Program-made: the position numbers and the translations under genes
Virus record (IMG/VR): IMGVR_UViG_3300042321_002425
Coordinates: 1 to 49,964 of that record
Direction: 5' to 3' (one strand)
Origin: a virus
DNA length: 49,964 bases
Part shown: positions 7,220 through 14,787 of the stretch, piece by piece
Layout: the number at the start of each line of letters is the position of its first letter
Numbering within the stretch: position 1 is the first letter of the stretch
The notes under the pieces: generated by a model
What the model saw: the letters and a program-made list of their open reading frames with translations, nothing else
The model's database searches: none
Told to the model about the DNA's origin: nothing

Positions 7220-9640
7220 ATGGAACGCTGGCTGCCATCGTCCAAGCGCCACCCTTGCCCGATCTGCGGGCGCACAAAGGATGGCGACTGCCGGATGAGA
7301 GTGGACGAGGAGATGTTGTTCTGCCACAGGGGCAAGAGCCAGGGCCCGCCCGAGCGCCTCAAGGTCGGGGAGACCCTCACGGACGAGAGCCAGCGAGTCT
7401 GGGCCTACACTGGGGACTCCGGGGACGAGAGGGGCGGAGCCGTATTCGTGCGACACCAGGAGAGAACCGATCTGCTGCCGGCCTGCGAGCCGCTGCCCCC
7501 GCCGGCCCCAGCGCCTGCGACGAAAGGTGGGGAGCAGTGTCAGATGACGGTCTATCCCTACCAGGAAGATTTACGGGTAGTCCGTTATGATTTTCCCGGC
7601 GATAAGAAGAAAGAGTTTCAGCCGCAATTCTTTTTCAATGGCAGATGGAATGCCGGCGACGGCTCGAAGATATGGCCATTCTATGGTTCCCTTGATTCAG
7701 CTTCAAGCGGGTTTGTCATAGAAGTCGAAGGGGAAAAGTGCGTTGACGTACTCAGGCAGCAAGGGATTGCCGCTATCACGCACCCAGGGCACCAGCGAAA
7801 CGAGGCAAGCTGCAGAGCCAGGTACGCTTCACTGCTAACAGCGAGCGTCAAGAAGGTTTACTTTATCTCCGACAATGATGCGCCCGGCAGGAAGAAAGCA
7901 GCGGGCTTTTTTGCTGCTGCACAGCTTGCCGGTATTGACCTGCGCATTATCCCGGCCGAATCGATCTGCGAAGTTCCCGATGGCGGGAGCGTCGATAACA
8001 TGCCCGCAGAGCAGCTTGGGTCGCTGATCGCTGCGGCGATGAAGTCGACATCGGGGGCTAAGCCCGCACCGCTCAGTCGCATCAGTTATGGCCGCATCAG
8101 GCAAGCGCTGCAAGAGTTTCACGACAGCGGATCGGAGTCTGCTGCCGATATTAAGACCGCCATTGCGGACATTGCAAGCGCTCACGATGCTTCCCCTTTT
8201 GATGTTTCTCGCATCTGGGACGCGCTCGACGAAGACCGGCGGGTGGAGGCCGAGGCCCTTAGCTCGCGCCTGGCGATTGGGAAGCGGCAGGAGCTGGAAG
8301 TGCGCCGCCGTGCTATTAACCTTGCTGACTATCTGCCTGAAAACATCTGCCAGGCCATAGAAGATCTCACTGGTAACCTGGCCTGCGATCCGATGACAGC
8401 GGTTGGAGTAGTGCTCACCACTGCTGCCGGCTGCGTTCGAGCGGGACATCGTGTTGACGCTGGGGACGGGCTGTTCGTGAAGGAGCCTGTTATCTGGACG
8501 CTGCTATCAGGACCGAGCGGTAGCGGCAAGAGCCCAATCATGCGCCATCTGTGCCGCGAGCGACTGCGCCTTGTGCAAGCTCACTACGATCAAATATCGA
8601 CGAGTGAAGAGCACGAATACGAAATGCGCTACGGTTCGCTTCCAAAAAACAAACGCCCCGAGAAGCCTGAGGCGCTTCGCACTTGCATCGACGACTTTAC
8701 GACAGAATCACTTAACGGCATTCTTGGGGACAATCACAGAAACGGACTTGCAACGTTCATTTACTCTGAAGAGATAAAGTCAATTCTTGGCAACTTCGAC
8801 GAGTACAAAACGACTGGCAAGGGACGAGGAAAGGAAACGTTTCTGTGCCTGTTTGACGGTAGCGTTAGCTCACAGCATCGCGTCGGGCGCAGAAGCAAGC
8901 CGATCAATGGCAAGGTTCAGAATGCTTTGCTTGGCGGCGTGCAGCCTGGTGTGTTCCGGCGGATGATGGAAGGAGGTGATGACGCCGGCCTGTTCGCTCG
9001 CTGCCTCGTGCTGCCGATCACCAATGAATACGTCGAGCCCAACTTCTTCCGCACGCCGGAGGAGATACAGACTGTTCACGTTGCAGGGCAGTGCCTGGAA
9101 GAGTTCTATCTTCGCTGCCTTGGCATTCCGCCGCTTGTACTAAGGCTTGAGCGCGAAGCGGTGGAGTTGTTCGCATTGCTATCGCGGGATACCTGGGAAA
9201 AATCACAGACAGTTCCACTGGAGTCACAGCGAGCCGTGCTTGGCAAGCGACTTGGATACATTCTGCAGATTGCTTTGACCATGCACCTTTGCGCTGTGGC
9301 CGGCGGCGAGGAGAAGGAAGATGAGCTGTACTTGCCTAAGCGCACGCTTGCTCGCGCCGTGGTACTGGTTGACTTGCTACAGAGTTACGCGATTGTCGAG
9401 CAGCAGGAGTCACAGATGCAGCGGCATGGCACGTTTGAGCTGACGCGCCGCATTCACGTTTACGCCATGGGCACCGGCAGTGTAACGGCGACCGAGTTTC
9501 TGTCTCGCTGCATCCCGTCGCGTTACCGCAAGGACATTACTTCTTCGCATATCAAGGCGGCCATGGATCAGCTTGTTGCTGCTGGTCTCGGGGAGTGGAC
9601 AGAGAAACGTTTTATTGCCTTGGGCAAGTACCCCGACTAA
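7220..9640 (+). CDS. Bifunctional primase (zinc + TOPRIM) / DUF3987 helicase-like protein
   Basis: Probably primes and unwinds phage DNA at the fork. N-terminal zinc-binding module with C13-P-I-C16 and later Cys24, Cys35/His36; a Pro/Ala linker (about 90-102); a TOPRIM-type primase core with VIEVEGE (E170, E172) and SDND (218-220); then a DUF3987-type ATPase with Walker A GPSGSGKS (431-438) and a long C-terminal region. The 806-aa length suits a primase-helicase fusion. ATG 7220 is preferred; a TTG at 7202 would add six residues. It heads the plus-strand recombination/replication operon. Confidence 0.85.
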   Translation: MERWLPSSKRHPCPICGRTKDGDCRMRVDEEMLFCHRGKSQGPPERLKVGETLTDESQRVWAYTGDSGDERGGAVFVRHQERTDLLPACEPLPPPAPAPATKGGEQCQMTVYPYQEDLRVVRYDFPGDKKKEFQPQFFFNGRWNAGDGSKIWPFYGSLDSASSGFVIEVEGEKCVDVLRQQGIAAITHPGHQRNEASCRARYASLLTASVKKVYFISDNDAPGRKKAAGFFAAAQLAGIDLRIIPAESICEVPDGGSVDNMPAEQLGSLIAAAMKSTSGAKPAPLSRISYGRIRQALQEFHDSGSESAADIKTAIADIASAHDASPFDVSRIWDALDEDRRVEAEALSSRLAIGKRQELEVRRRAINLADYLPENICQAIEDLTGNLACDPMTAVGVVLTTAAGCVRAGHRVDAGDGLFVKEPVIWTLLSGPSGSGKSPIMRHLCRERLRLVQAHYDQISTSEEHEYEMRYGSLPKNKRPEKPEALRTCIDDFTTESLNGILGDNHRNGLATFIYSEEIKSILGNFDEYKTTGKGRGKETFLCLFDGSVSSQHRVGRRSKPINGKVQNALLGGVQPGVFRRMMEGGDDAGLFARCLVLPITNEYVEPNFFRTPEEIQTVHVAGQCLEEFYLRCLGIPPLVLRLEREAVELFALLSRDTWEKSQTVPLESQRAVLGKRLGYILQIALTMHLCAVAGGEEKEDELYLPKRTLARAVVLVDLLQSYAIVEQQESQMQRHGTFELTRRIHVYAMGTGSVTATEFLSRCIPSRYRKDITSSHIKAAMDQLVAAGLGEWTEKRFIALGKYPD

Positions 9641-9748
9641 AACGCTTGACAGCGGGTGCCAAGCGTGCAATGCTTGGGCATCCAATGAAAAGCGTTCCAT
9701 GCGGACCTGACCTGTCCATGTTATCGTTCCGTTGTTCATCCGTTCTTT
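9641..9748 (+). promoter_or_regulatory. Intergenic hairpin upstream of annealing protein
   Basis: This short gap contains TTGACA (9650-9655) and an inverted repeat TGCCAAGC...GCTTGGGCA (about 9657-9681) enclosing AAGCGTGCAATGCT. No T-tract follows, so it may be a promoter/operator or a weak terminator between the primase-helicase and the ERF gene. Confidence 0.35.
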
Positions 9749-10420
9749 ATGGCACGCACCCCTTCTTCCTCGCCGGCACTTCCGGCGCAAGCTCCACTCA
9801 TGCCTCAGCCGGTCGCCGCACAGCCTGTTGCCCCGCCACCGCAGATCATGCAACATCACAACAGCGCATCGCTGCTTGAGCGGCTTGCTGCCGCTGCTCC
9901 GCTTTTCGGAGACCTCGTGAAGGACAGTAAAAACGACTACCTGAAGTCGCAATATATGTCCCTTCCGTCTCTGCTTAAGACGATCAAACCTCCCCTGCTT
10001 GAGCAGGGCGTGACGATTTATTCTCAGCTCGCTTTCGACGGCAATTGCTGGGCCGTCCGCACGACGCTCGCTCTAATCAGTGGTGGCGAGGAGTTGTCTT
10101 CGGACTTCCCTGTTCCTGACGCTACTTCGCTGCAGAAGATTGGCGCCGCCGTTACTTACGGTGTTCGTTACAATCTGTTTGCCTTGCTTGCTATCTGCGC
10201 CGAAAACGACGACGATGGCAATAGCGGGTCGGGTTATTCACCGGCTCAGCCGCAAGCCCTGCCAGGATTCCCTGGTGGCGTGCAAGTCCCTGCCGCTTGG
10301 CCGGCGCCTGGACAGCAAGTGCAGGCCCCTCCTGCAATGTACGCGCAGGCTCACATGCCCGCGCCTATGCCGCCCGTCATCGCTTACGCCACTCAACCGC
10401 TCCCCGTTCTCCCCCAATGA
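9749..10420 (+). CDS. ERF-family single-strand annealing protein
   Basis: Promotes annealing of complementary strands in phage recombination. After a Pro/Ala/Gln-rich leader (residues 1-35) comes the ERF-type core: LLERLAAAAPLFGDLVKDS, then YLKSQYMSLPSLLKTIKPPLLEQGVTIYSQL, and TSLQKIGAAVTYGVRYNLFALLAICAENDDDG (about 125-160), the family's most recognisable segment. The C-terminus is a disordered Pro/Ala tail. It is followed by an ATGA overlap with the next gene. The nearby nuclease at 11096 would make an exonuclease/annealing pair. Confidence 0.85.
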   Translation: MARTPSSSPALPAQAPLMPQPVAAQPVAPPPQIMQHHNSASLLERLAAAAPLFGDLVKDSKNDYLKSQYMSLPSLLKTIKPPLLEQGVTIYSQLAFDGNCWAVRTTLALISGGEELSSDFPVPDATSLQKIGAAVTYGVRYNLFALLAICAENDDDGNSGSGYSPAQPQALPGFPGGVQVPAAWPAPGQQVQAPPAMYAQAHMPAPMPPVIAYATQPLPVLPQ

Positions 10421-11088
10421 GCTATTCCCAACAGCAACAGCCTCAGTACCGCCCCAATCAGGCTGCCCTCTGGCTTAACGATCGCAAGACCGCTGCCAAC
10501 CAGCCTGACTACAAAGGCAATGTTGAGATCAGCTACGCCACTCTGCAGGAGTTGAACGCCGCCTTTAATGCCGGCCAGTACGCGCAGGATCGAGGCGGCC
10601 AGCCTTGCATCAAGCTCGACTTTGCGCTCTATGCGCAGCAGGGCGGCCAGTCTGCCTCGGGCAAGAGCAAGCCGATCCTTTCGGGTCGCCTTTCGACCCT
10701 GGTCGAGACGCAGCAGAGCGCTGCCGCGAGACAGCAAAGCGCCCAGCAGTATCAGCAGGCCCAGGCCCCACAGGGCTATCCGGCGCAACCTCAGCAGCCA
10801 GCGCCGCAGTACGCGCCTCAGCAACCTGCCCCGCAGTACGCTCCTGCCCCCGCTCCTCAGGCGCCTCCGCAGCAGTACGCTCCTGCCCCTGCCGCCCCCG
10901 CTGCTCCCCCTGCCCAGCCGGTGTATCAGCAGCCGCAAGCACCCGCCCCTATGGCCCCGCCTGCCCCCATTCAGCCGATGCCCGGAGCGATCCACTATCC
11001 CTCCGACGCTGGCCAACAGCGCGACATGGTGTTGAACAGCCCGGACGGTTCCCGCCCTGCCCCTCAGTACCTTCCCCCCGGCTTCTGA
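10417..11088 (+). CDS. PDYxG-type small phage protein with Pro/Gln/Ala tail
   Basis: Residues 1-100 form a folded domain with ALWLNDRK...QPDYKGNVEI, a pattern common in small phage and plasmid proteins of unknown role found beside annealing proteins; a single-strand-binding role is plausible but inferred. Residues about 115-223 are low-complexity Pro/Gln/Ala with repeated APQYAP blocks, resembling the flexible tails of SSBs. ATG 10417 overlaps the TGA of the ERF gene, which fixes the start. A terminator hairpin follows 25 nt after the stop. Confidence 0.65.
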   Translation: MSYSQQQQPQYRPNQAALWLNDRKTAANQPDYKGNVEISYATLQELNAAFNAGQYAQDRGGQPCIKLDFALYAQQGGQSASGKSKPILSGRLSTLVETQQSAAARQQSAQQYQQAQAPQGYPAQPQQPAPQYAPQQPAPQYAPAPAPQAPPQQYAPAPAAPAAPPAQPVYQQPQAPAPMAPPAPIQPMPGAIHYPSDAGQQRDMVLNSPDGSRPAPQYLPPGF

Positions 11089-11095
11089 GCACCCC

Positions 11096-11983
11096 ATGCC
11101 TGAACTGCGATTACTCCCGGCTCAGTCGGGAGTTTTTTTTAGAGAAGAAGATCACAAATACTTCTATCAGGCCCAGACCGGCCCGATCGAAGTGCCATCC
11201 TCGTCACACATTATTGCCTTGGGTGGCGGCAAGGATTTTGACAAGACGCCATGGCGCAAGTCATTGATGCGCAAAGGGCTTAACGAAAGAGGCGCCGAGT
11301 ATTTCATGGAGCAAGTGCGGGACATCCGTGCTGCTATTGGGACGGAAGTTCACGCCCTTATCGCGCATGGCCTTGGCCTGCCCGCGCAATGGCCCAAAGG
11401 CGGATTTTGCGCAGAGGCGGAAACTATTTACGCGCAATGGCGCAAGCACGTCGGCCCACGCATCGGCAAGGTCTACGTGATCGAGCGGCCAATGATCCAC
11501 CCTGGCGGCTGCTATGGTTTCACGCCTGACCTTGTTGCCGAGGTCGATGGTATCTTGAGCTTGAGCGACTGGAAGACTAATCAGGCGAAGAGTTACAGGG
11601 CAAGGTATAAGTATCTTTATGACTACAATGTCAACGACAAAATGATGCGCGATATTTGCGAGCATCTCTACAGGGCCGACAGGTTCGCCGGCAAGAAGGC
11701 GGAAGAGACCACGGCTCGCGTGCGCGATGGCTGGCAGATGCAACAGGGGAGCTATGGGTTTGGGGTCGAGGCCGTGACCGGCCTGAAGGTCGAGCGTGGT
11801 ATCAATTTCATGCTGTCGGTTGACGGCGTGAAGGAACACGTCTGGAACCTGCCGGACCTGAGCCAGGGCTGGATGCAGTTTGCTGGCGGCCTGTTGCTGC
11901 ATCACCAACGAGCTATCATGTCAGGCGGCCATCCGATTTTTCGTGCTGGCCTTGACGCGCTTTACCCGTTGCTTGCTCGTTGA
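11096..11983 (+). CDS. PD-(D/E)XK (RecB/exonuclease-like) nuclease
   Basis: Likely the exonuclease partner of the ERF protein. Motifs: GTEVH (82-86, the family's early His motif), YVIERPMI (about 127-134, upstream acidic residue E130), GFTPDLVAEVDG with D145, and SDWKTNQ with D158-W-K160 completing the D...(D/E)xK site. Length 295 aa is usual for phage RecB-like nucleases. Oddly, a strong rho-independent-type hairpin with eight T's (11113-11140) lies inside codons 6-15, so expression could be attenuated. A start downstream of the hairpin is possible (TTG near codon 42) but would remove the N-terminal strand. Confidence 0.82.
   Translation: MPELRLLPAQSGVFFREEDHKYFYQAQTGPIEVPSSSHIIALGGGKDFDKTPWRKSLMRKGLNERGAEYFMEQVRDIRAAIGTEVHALIAHGLGLPAQWPKGGFCAEAETIYAQWRKHVGPRIGKVYVIERPMIHPGGCYGFTPDLVAEVDGILSLSDWKTNQAKSYRARYKYLYDYNVNDKMMRDICEHLYRADRFAGKKAEETTARVRDGWQMQQGSYGFGVEAVTGLKVERGINFMLSVDGVKEHVWNLPDLSQGWMQFAGGLLLHHQRAIMSGGHPIFRAGLDALYPLLAR
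11113..11140 (+). terminator. Rho-independent-type terminator at the nuclease start
   Basis: Stem ACTCCCG/CGGGAGT with a 7-nt loop followed by eight T's. It is correctly placed to end transcripts after the gene at 10417-11088 but lies within the first codons of the nuclease gene, so read-through or attenuation would be required for its expression. Confidence 0.75.
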
Positions 11984-11989
11984 TGGCGT

Positions 11990-11997
11990 GCTACGCT
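11990..11997 (+). promoter_or_regulatory. Extended -10 promoter candidate (TGCTACGCT)
   Basis: TGCTACGCT lies about 27 nt before the ATG of the cyAbrB gene. The same GTGCTAnnnT pattern precedes several other genes on both strands (36418, 38387, 38865, 47688 region). Confidence 0.4.
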
Positions 11998-12023
11998 TTT
12001 GAGCGAACCGCATTCAATGCACC

Positions 12024-12656
12024 ATGCCCACCAAACGAGCCACCGTCACCCCCGGGCCGATCGCCGAGGATCCCATTCTCGACGAAAATCCGTTTACGGA
12101 ATATGAAGGCAGCGCCGAAGAGTCGCCCCTGACCGGCGACGAAGAGGATTCCGAAGCTGAAGCCGACGATTCCGAGGAGTCCGATGGCGTCGAGCAGCCT
12201 GAGCGCAAGACCGGAGAGGATCTTCTGGCATTCGCCCAGAAGCTGAAGTCCGAGGGTCGGAGCCTGGGTGACATTGCCTACGCCGCCGGCTACTACTCGG
12301 TGAACGCGGAAGGCAAGGAAAGGGTGCTGAAGTCTCAGCTCAATCAGGCGCTCCTGGCCGCCCAGGGCTTCCTGCCCGGTAGTGAGACCGCCGGCAAGGC
12401 AAGTCAGCACCGAGGCCGCGAGCGTGCCCGTGTCGTCGGCACTGGGATGCTGCAGGTGTCGCAACTGGCGTGCCGCCAGATCGGCGCGGAGCCCGGCCGC
12501 GTGTTTTCCGTGGAGTACCCCACCGGGGAGTTCGTTGGCCCTGGCGCTCAGATCCTCCTCACCATGACCGAGGAGGTTGACGAGATCCGTTCCCGCCGCC
12601 GCAAGGGCGAGCCTGTCGAGGAGTCCGGCACTCCGCTGCTCGATCAAGAGGGCTGA
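12024..12656 (+). CDS. Cyanobacterial-type AbrB (cyAbrB) family regulator
   Basis: Probable DNA-binding regulator related to the cyanobacterial AbrB-like family. An acidic disordered N-terminus (about residues 10-60, rich in Glu/Asp/Ser) precedes the hallmark region: GEDLLAFAQKL, then DIAYAAGYYSVNAEGKERVL (about 82-101), then AlLaAkGf-like NQALLAAQGF, and the AbrB-type beta domain GTGMLQVSQLACRQIGAEPG (about 140-160). Host members control nitrogen and carbon genes; a phage copy may redirect host transcription or act as an abundant DNA-binding protein. It is the last gene of the plus-strand operon, with its own -10-like sequence and a strong terminator downstream. This family is a good pointer to a cyanobacterial host. 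Confidence 0.8.
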   Translation: MPTKRATVTPGPIAEDPILDENPFTEYEGSAEESPLTGDEEDSEAEADDSEESDGVEQPERKTGEDLLAFAQKLKSEGRSLGDIAYAAGYYSVNAEGKERVLKSQLNQALLAAQGFLPGSETAGKASQHRGRERARVVGTGMLQVSQLACRQIGAEPGRVFSVEYPTGEFVGPGAQILLTMTEEVDEIRSRRRKGEPVEESGTPLLDQEG

Positions 12657-12688
12657 GCCGACAGGGGTGCTTAGCGCCCCGCTCAACG

Positions 12689-12723
12689 AGCCCGTGACGT
12701 GCATTAAGCGTCACGGGCTTTTT
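12689..12723 (+). terminator. Rho-independent terminator after cyAbrB
   Basis: Perfect 11-bp stem AGCCCGTGACG/CGTCACGGGCT with a 9-nt loop and a TTTTT tail. It ends the plus-strand operon and sits between convergent genes. Confidence 0.9.
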
Positions 12724-12727
12724 GATG

Positions 12728-13231
12728 TTAGCGCTCCTGATGCACGCCAACGTAGACGATGCCTTTCTCTGTCAGCGGTAGCACCTTGTCCCGTAAATCG
12801 ACGTTGTGCATCCTGATACAGCCGTGCGTCGAGAATAGTCGCTGCCTTTGCGCCCAGGCCCCAGGCCATCCGCAAGCAGTTCCGCCGCCGTGCAGCATGA
12901 TTCCAGCGCGGCCATGCTTCGCTTCCTGGTTTTCCAGTTCGATCAGATCGAAGCTATACCAGCCATAGCTCATCAGTGTTGTATTAAACGCCGGCCTAAG
13001 GCCGAACTCTTCGTAGTCTCTGTGAATCTGGCCAATCCTGTAAAGACCGGGCGGGGTGTCACTGTTGCGCGTTCGCCAGTCATTGTCCGGGCCTTGTCCG
13101 CGAGCGAGCGCGGCGCACTTCCAGAGCAATTTGCCGGCGTGGTCGTAGGCTTCGATGTCCTGATCGCGGTCGTTTACCAGCAAGTAGCTATCGCCTGGTT
13201 TGACGGGCGCCTTGATGAGCGGCCCAGCCAT
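12728..13231 (-). CDS. L,D-transpeptidase-like (YkuD fold) enzyme
   Basis: A cysteine enzyme of the YkuD/L,D-transpeptidase group that acts on peptidoglycan stem peptides. It shows DTPPGLYRIG (58-67, the family's TPxGxY), IMLHGGG (111-117) and THGCIRM (135-141) with catalytic Cys138. There is no signal peptide, so export would need a holin or the enzyme acts from a lysate. ATG 13231 has a GAAGAGG Shine-Dalgarno sequence 5 nt upstream; ATG 13279 (16 residues longer) lacks one. It is the distal gene of the late operon beside small membrane proteins, consistent with a lysis role, and no classical endolysin was seen elsewhere. Confidence 0.8.
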   Translation of the reverse strand: MAGPLIKAPVKPGDSYLLVNDRDQDIEAYDHAGKLLWKCAALARGQGPDNDWRTRNSDTPPGLYRIGQIHRDYEEFGLRPAFNTTLMSYGWYSFDLIELENQEAKHGRAGIMLHGGGTACGWPGAWAQRQRLFSTHGCIRMHNVDLRDKVLPLTEKGIVYVGVHQER

Positions 13232-13256
13232 GCCGGCCTCTTCACTGCCGCGAGGA

Positions 13257-13601
13257 TCAAGGGGTGGGGTGCGAGTCATCGGATGTCGGTCGTTCGAGGT
13301 AGGCATTGTAGGTCCACAGGCCCTTTTCATACGCCTCGCGCTTCTCCCTCTCTTTGTTGATCTGCCCAAAGGCCAGCCCTGCGATTGTGCCGGCGCTGAT
13401 GGGGCCGCCTGGGCCGATCCCGCCGATCGCCAGGCCCTTTTCCCAGCACTGCTCGAAGTCTTTGCCGGCGCGAACGCAGCTCTCTTTGTAGCTGTAGCCC
13501 AGAACGATGAAGGCACCGACGGCGACAAGAAGGAATAGCTGTCGCCTTGCCGCTGGTGGTAGCGTCACTGGCCCCTGGCTTGACGGGTTGCGGGTGATCA
13601 T
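13257..13601 (-). CDS. Small membrane protein, possible spanin/holin component
   Basis: One N-terminal transmembrane helix (LFLLVAVGAFIVLGYSY, about residues 22-38) preceded by a Pro/basic segment and followed by a soluble region with two Cys, a Gly/Ile-rich stretch and a charged helix (INKEREKREAYEKGL). The architecture, together with the adjacent transpeptidase gene, suggests a lysis-module membrane protein (inner-membrane spanin-like), but no lipobox partner is visible. The start overlaps the previous gene by ATGA (13598-13601). Confidence 0.6.
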   Translation of the reverse strand: MITRNPSSQGPVTLPPAARRQLFLLVAVGAFIVLGYSYKESCVRAGKDFEQCWEKGLAIGGIGPGGPISAGTIAGLAFGQINKEREKREAYEKGLWTYNAYLERPTSDDSHPTP

Positions 13602-13948
13602 GGGGTTAGCTCCTCAGGTTGCGGCAGCAGGGCCTGGAACTCCGCCCACGGCACAACCAGCACCGTTGCCGCCAGTTCGGGCGGCAGGTGGCTGAATACA
13701 TGGCGCAGGATGCCGTAGGGCGGCAGCGCCTCGGTGAGCACATCAGCGCCGATGCCCCAGTGAACCTCGCCCAGAATGCTCACTGGCTGTAGGCAATGCT
13801 GCCAGCCTTCCGGCTTGCTCGCGTCCTGTGCCGCCATCGCTACTTCGTAGGTTGCGTCGAGCACCAATAGGGCGTGCGCTTTCGGGTTGAACTGCTCAGG
13901 GGGCGGCAGGGTGCCCTCGGGGGTCAGGATGTCGGCGAGAGTGGTCAT
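13598..13948 (-). CDS. Hypothetical protein, 116 aa (tail/lysis region)
   Basis: A soluble protein with LLVLDATYEVAMAAQDASKPEGWQ and a hydrophobic C-terminal strand (AATVLVVPWAEFQALL). Its composition is like small structural or chaperone proteins placed after tail fibres. ATGA overlaps link it to both neighbours. Function unknown; a fibre-assembly role is possible by position only. Confidence 0.55.
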   Translation of the reverse strand: MTTLADILTPEGTLPPPEQFNPKAHALLVLDATYEVAMAAQDASKPEGWQHCLQPVSILGEVHWGIGADVLTEALPPYGILRHVFSHLPPELAATVLVVPWAEFQALLPQPEELTP

Positions 13949-14787
13949 GGGGCGATGGCGGCTTGGATGGCGTTGGCCAGGGCGGTGATCCTGGCGTCGG
14001 GGATCGCTAGGTCTAGGGCGGAGCCGATAGAGTAAAAAGCCTGACGAGCGCTTGAATACTCAAGATTTCGCCTGTAAACAAAAATCGGACTGCTTGCTAG
14101 CCCATCAGAAGCAACGCTAACAGTAAAGTTTGTTGATGCGGTTCTAGCTATGTATTCAGTGCCAGTGTTTCGCGAGATGCCTGAAAAACCCGCCACCATA
14201 GAAGCACCGCTACTTGTTCCAACGGCGCTTCTCGAACGATGAAAAAACAGGCCGTTTCCGCCGTGCAGAACATTTGTGTGTCCTATGACGTTTGGTTGGT
14301 TGTTTGAGGCAATAAAAATGCTGCCAGGGCTGCCCACGCTTGAAACGTAAACGGCTAGGTGGTTGCTATCCTGGTTGTCGGCGTTGTTGTTTCTGTTAGT
14401 GTCCAGATACTTCGAGACGTTGGTAGGATCGCCTAGTCCGGTCCGCCTATTGTAATCTCCTCCCACAAAGTTGAAGTTCGTCGGGGCCGGCATATCCGCC
14501 GCCAGCGGCACCAGCGCACCCGACAGCGTGCGGGCGCCTTGCATGAAACACGATGCTTTAATCCGGCTTGCGGCCTGGGCCAGCACGCCACCGCTGACTC
14601 CCAAACTGGTGTCGCTAACCATGTTTTGCAGGCAGGTACTAAACGCATCGGTTACGCCCCGCTCCAGTCCCAAGGAGTTACCGGCCCCTACATCCGCAGC
14701 GGTCACACGATCCAGATAATCCTGAACATAGCCGGGATACAGCAATCTAGCCCCGCTTGCTTTGATCAACAGGCTACGCCCTAACAT
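13945..14787 (-). CDS. Putative tail fibre / receptor-binding protein
   Basis: 280 aa with a helical N-terminus and a beta-rich C-terminal domain. The segment GDYNRRTGLGDPTNVSKYLD followed by NRNNNADNQDSNHLAVYVSS (about 108-150) matches a lectin-like module I associate with phage fibres, and FHRSRSAVGTSSGASMVAGF continues the beta structure. The start is ATG 14787, overlapping the TGA of the larger fibre gene (TGATG); GTG 14790 is less likely. Position distal to the fibre gene supports a host-recognition role. Confidence 0.6.
   Translation of the reverse strand: MLGRSLLIKASGARLLYPGYVQDYLDRVTAADVGAGNSLGLERGVTDAFSTCLQNMVSDTSLGVSGGVLAQAASRIKASCFMQGARTLSGALVPLAADMPAPTNFNFVGGDYNRRTGLGDPTNVSKYLDTNRNNNADNQDSNHLAVYVSSVGSPGSIFIASNNQPNVIGHTNVLHGGNGLFFHRSRSAVGTSSGASMVAGFSGISRNTGTEYIARTASTNFTVSVASDGLASSPIFVYRRNLEYSSARQAFYSIGSALDLAIPDARITALANAIQAAIAP

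Noticed and set aside
10393-11097. Long minus-strand open frame rich in Arg/Gly opposite the Pro/Gln/Ala-rich gene
   Set aside because: It is the mirror of a repetitive G/C-rich gene; composition (Arg/Leu/Gly) is typical of antisense shadow and the sense frame has a coupled start and clear fold.
12024-12656. Lysogeny repressor
   Set aside because: The family is cyAbrB, not a CI-type repressor, and no integrase, excisionase or attachment site was seen.
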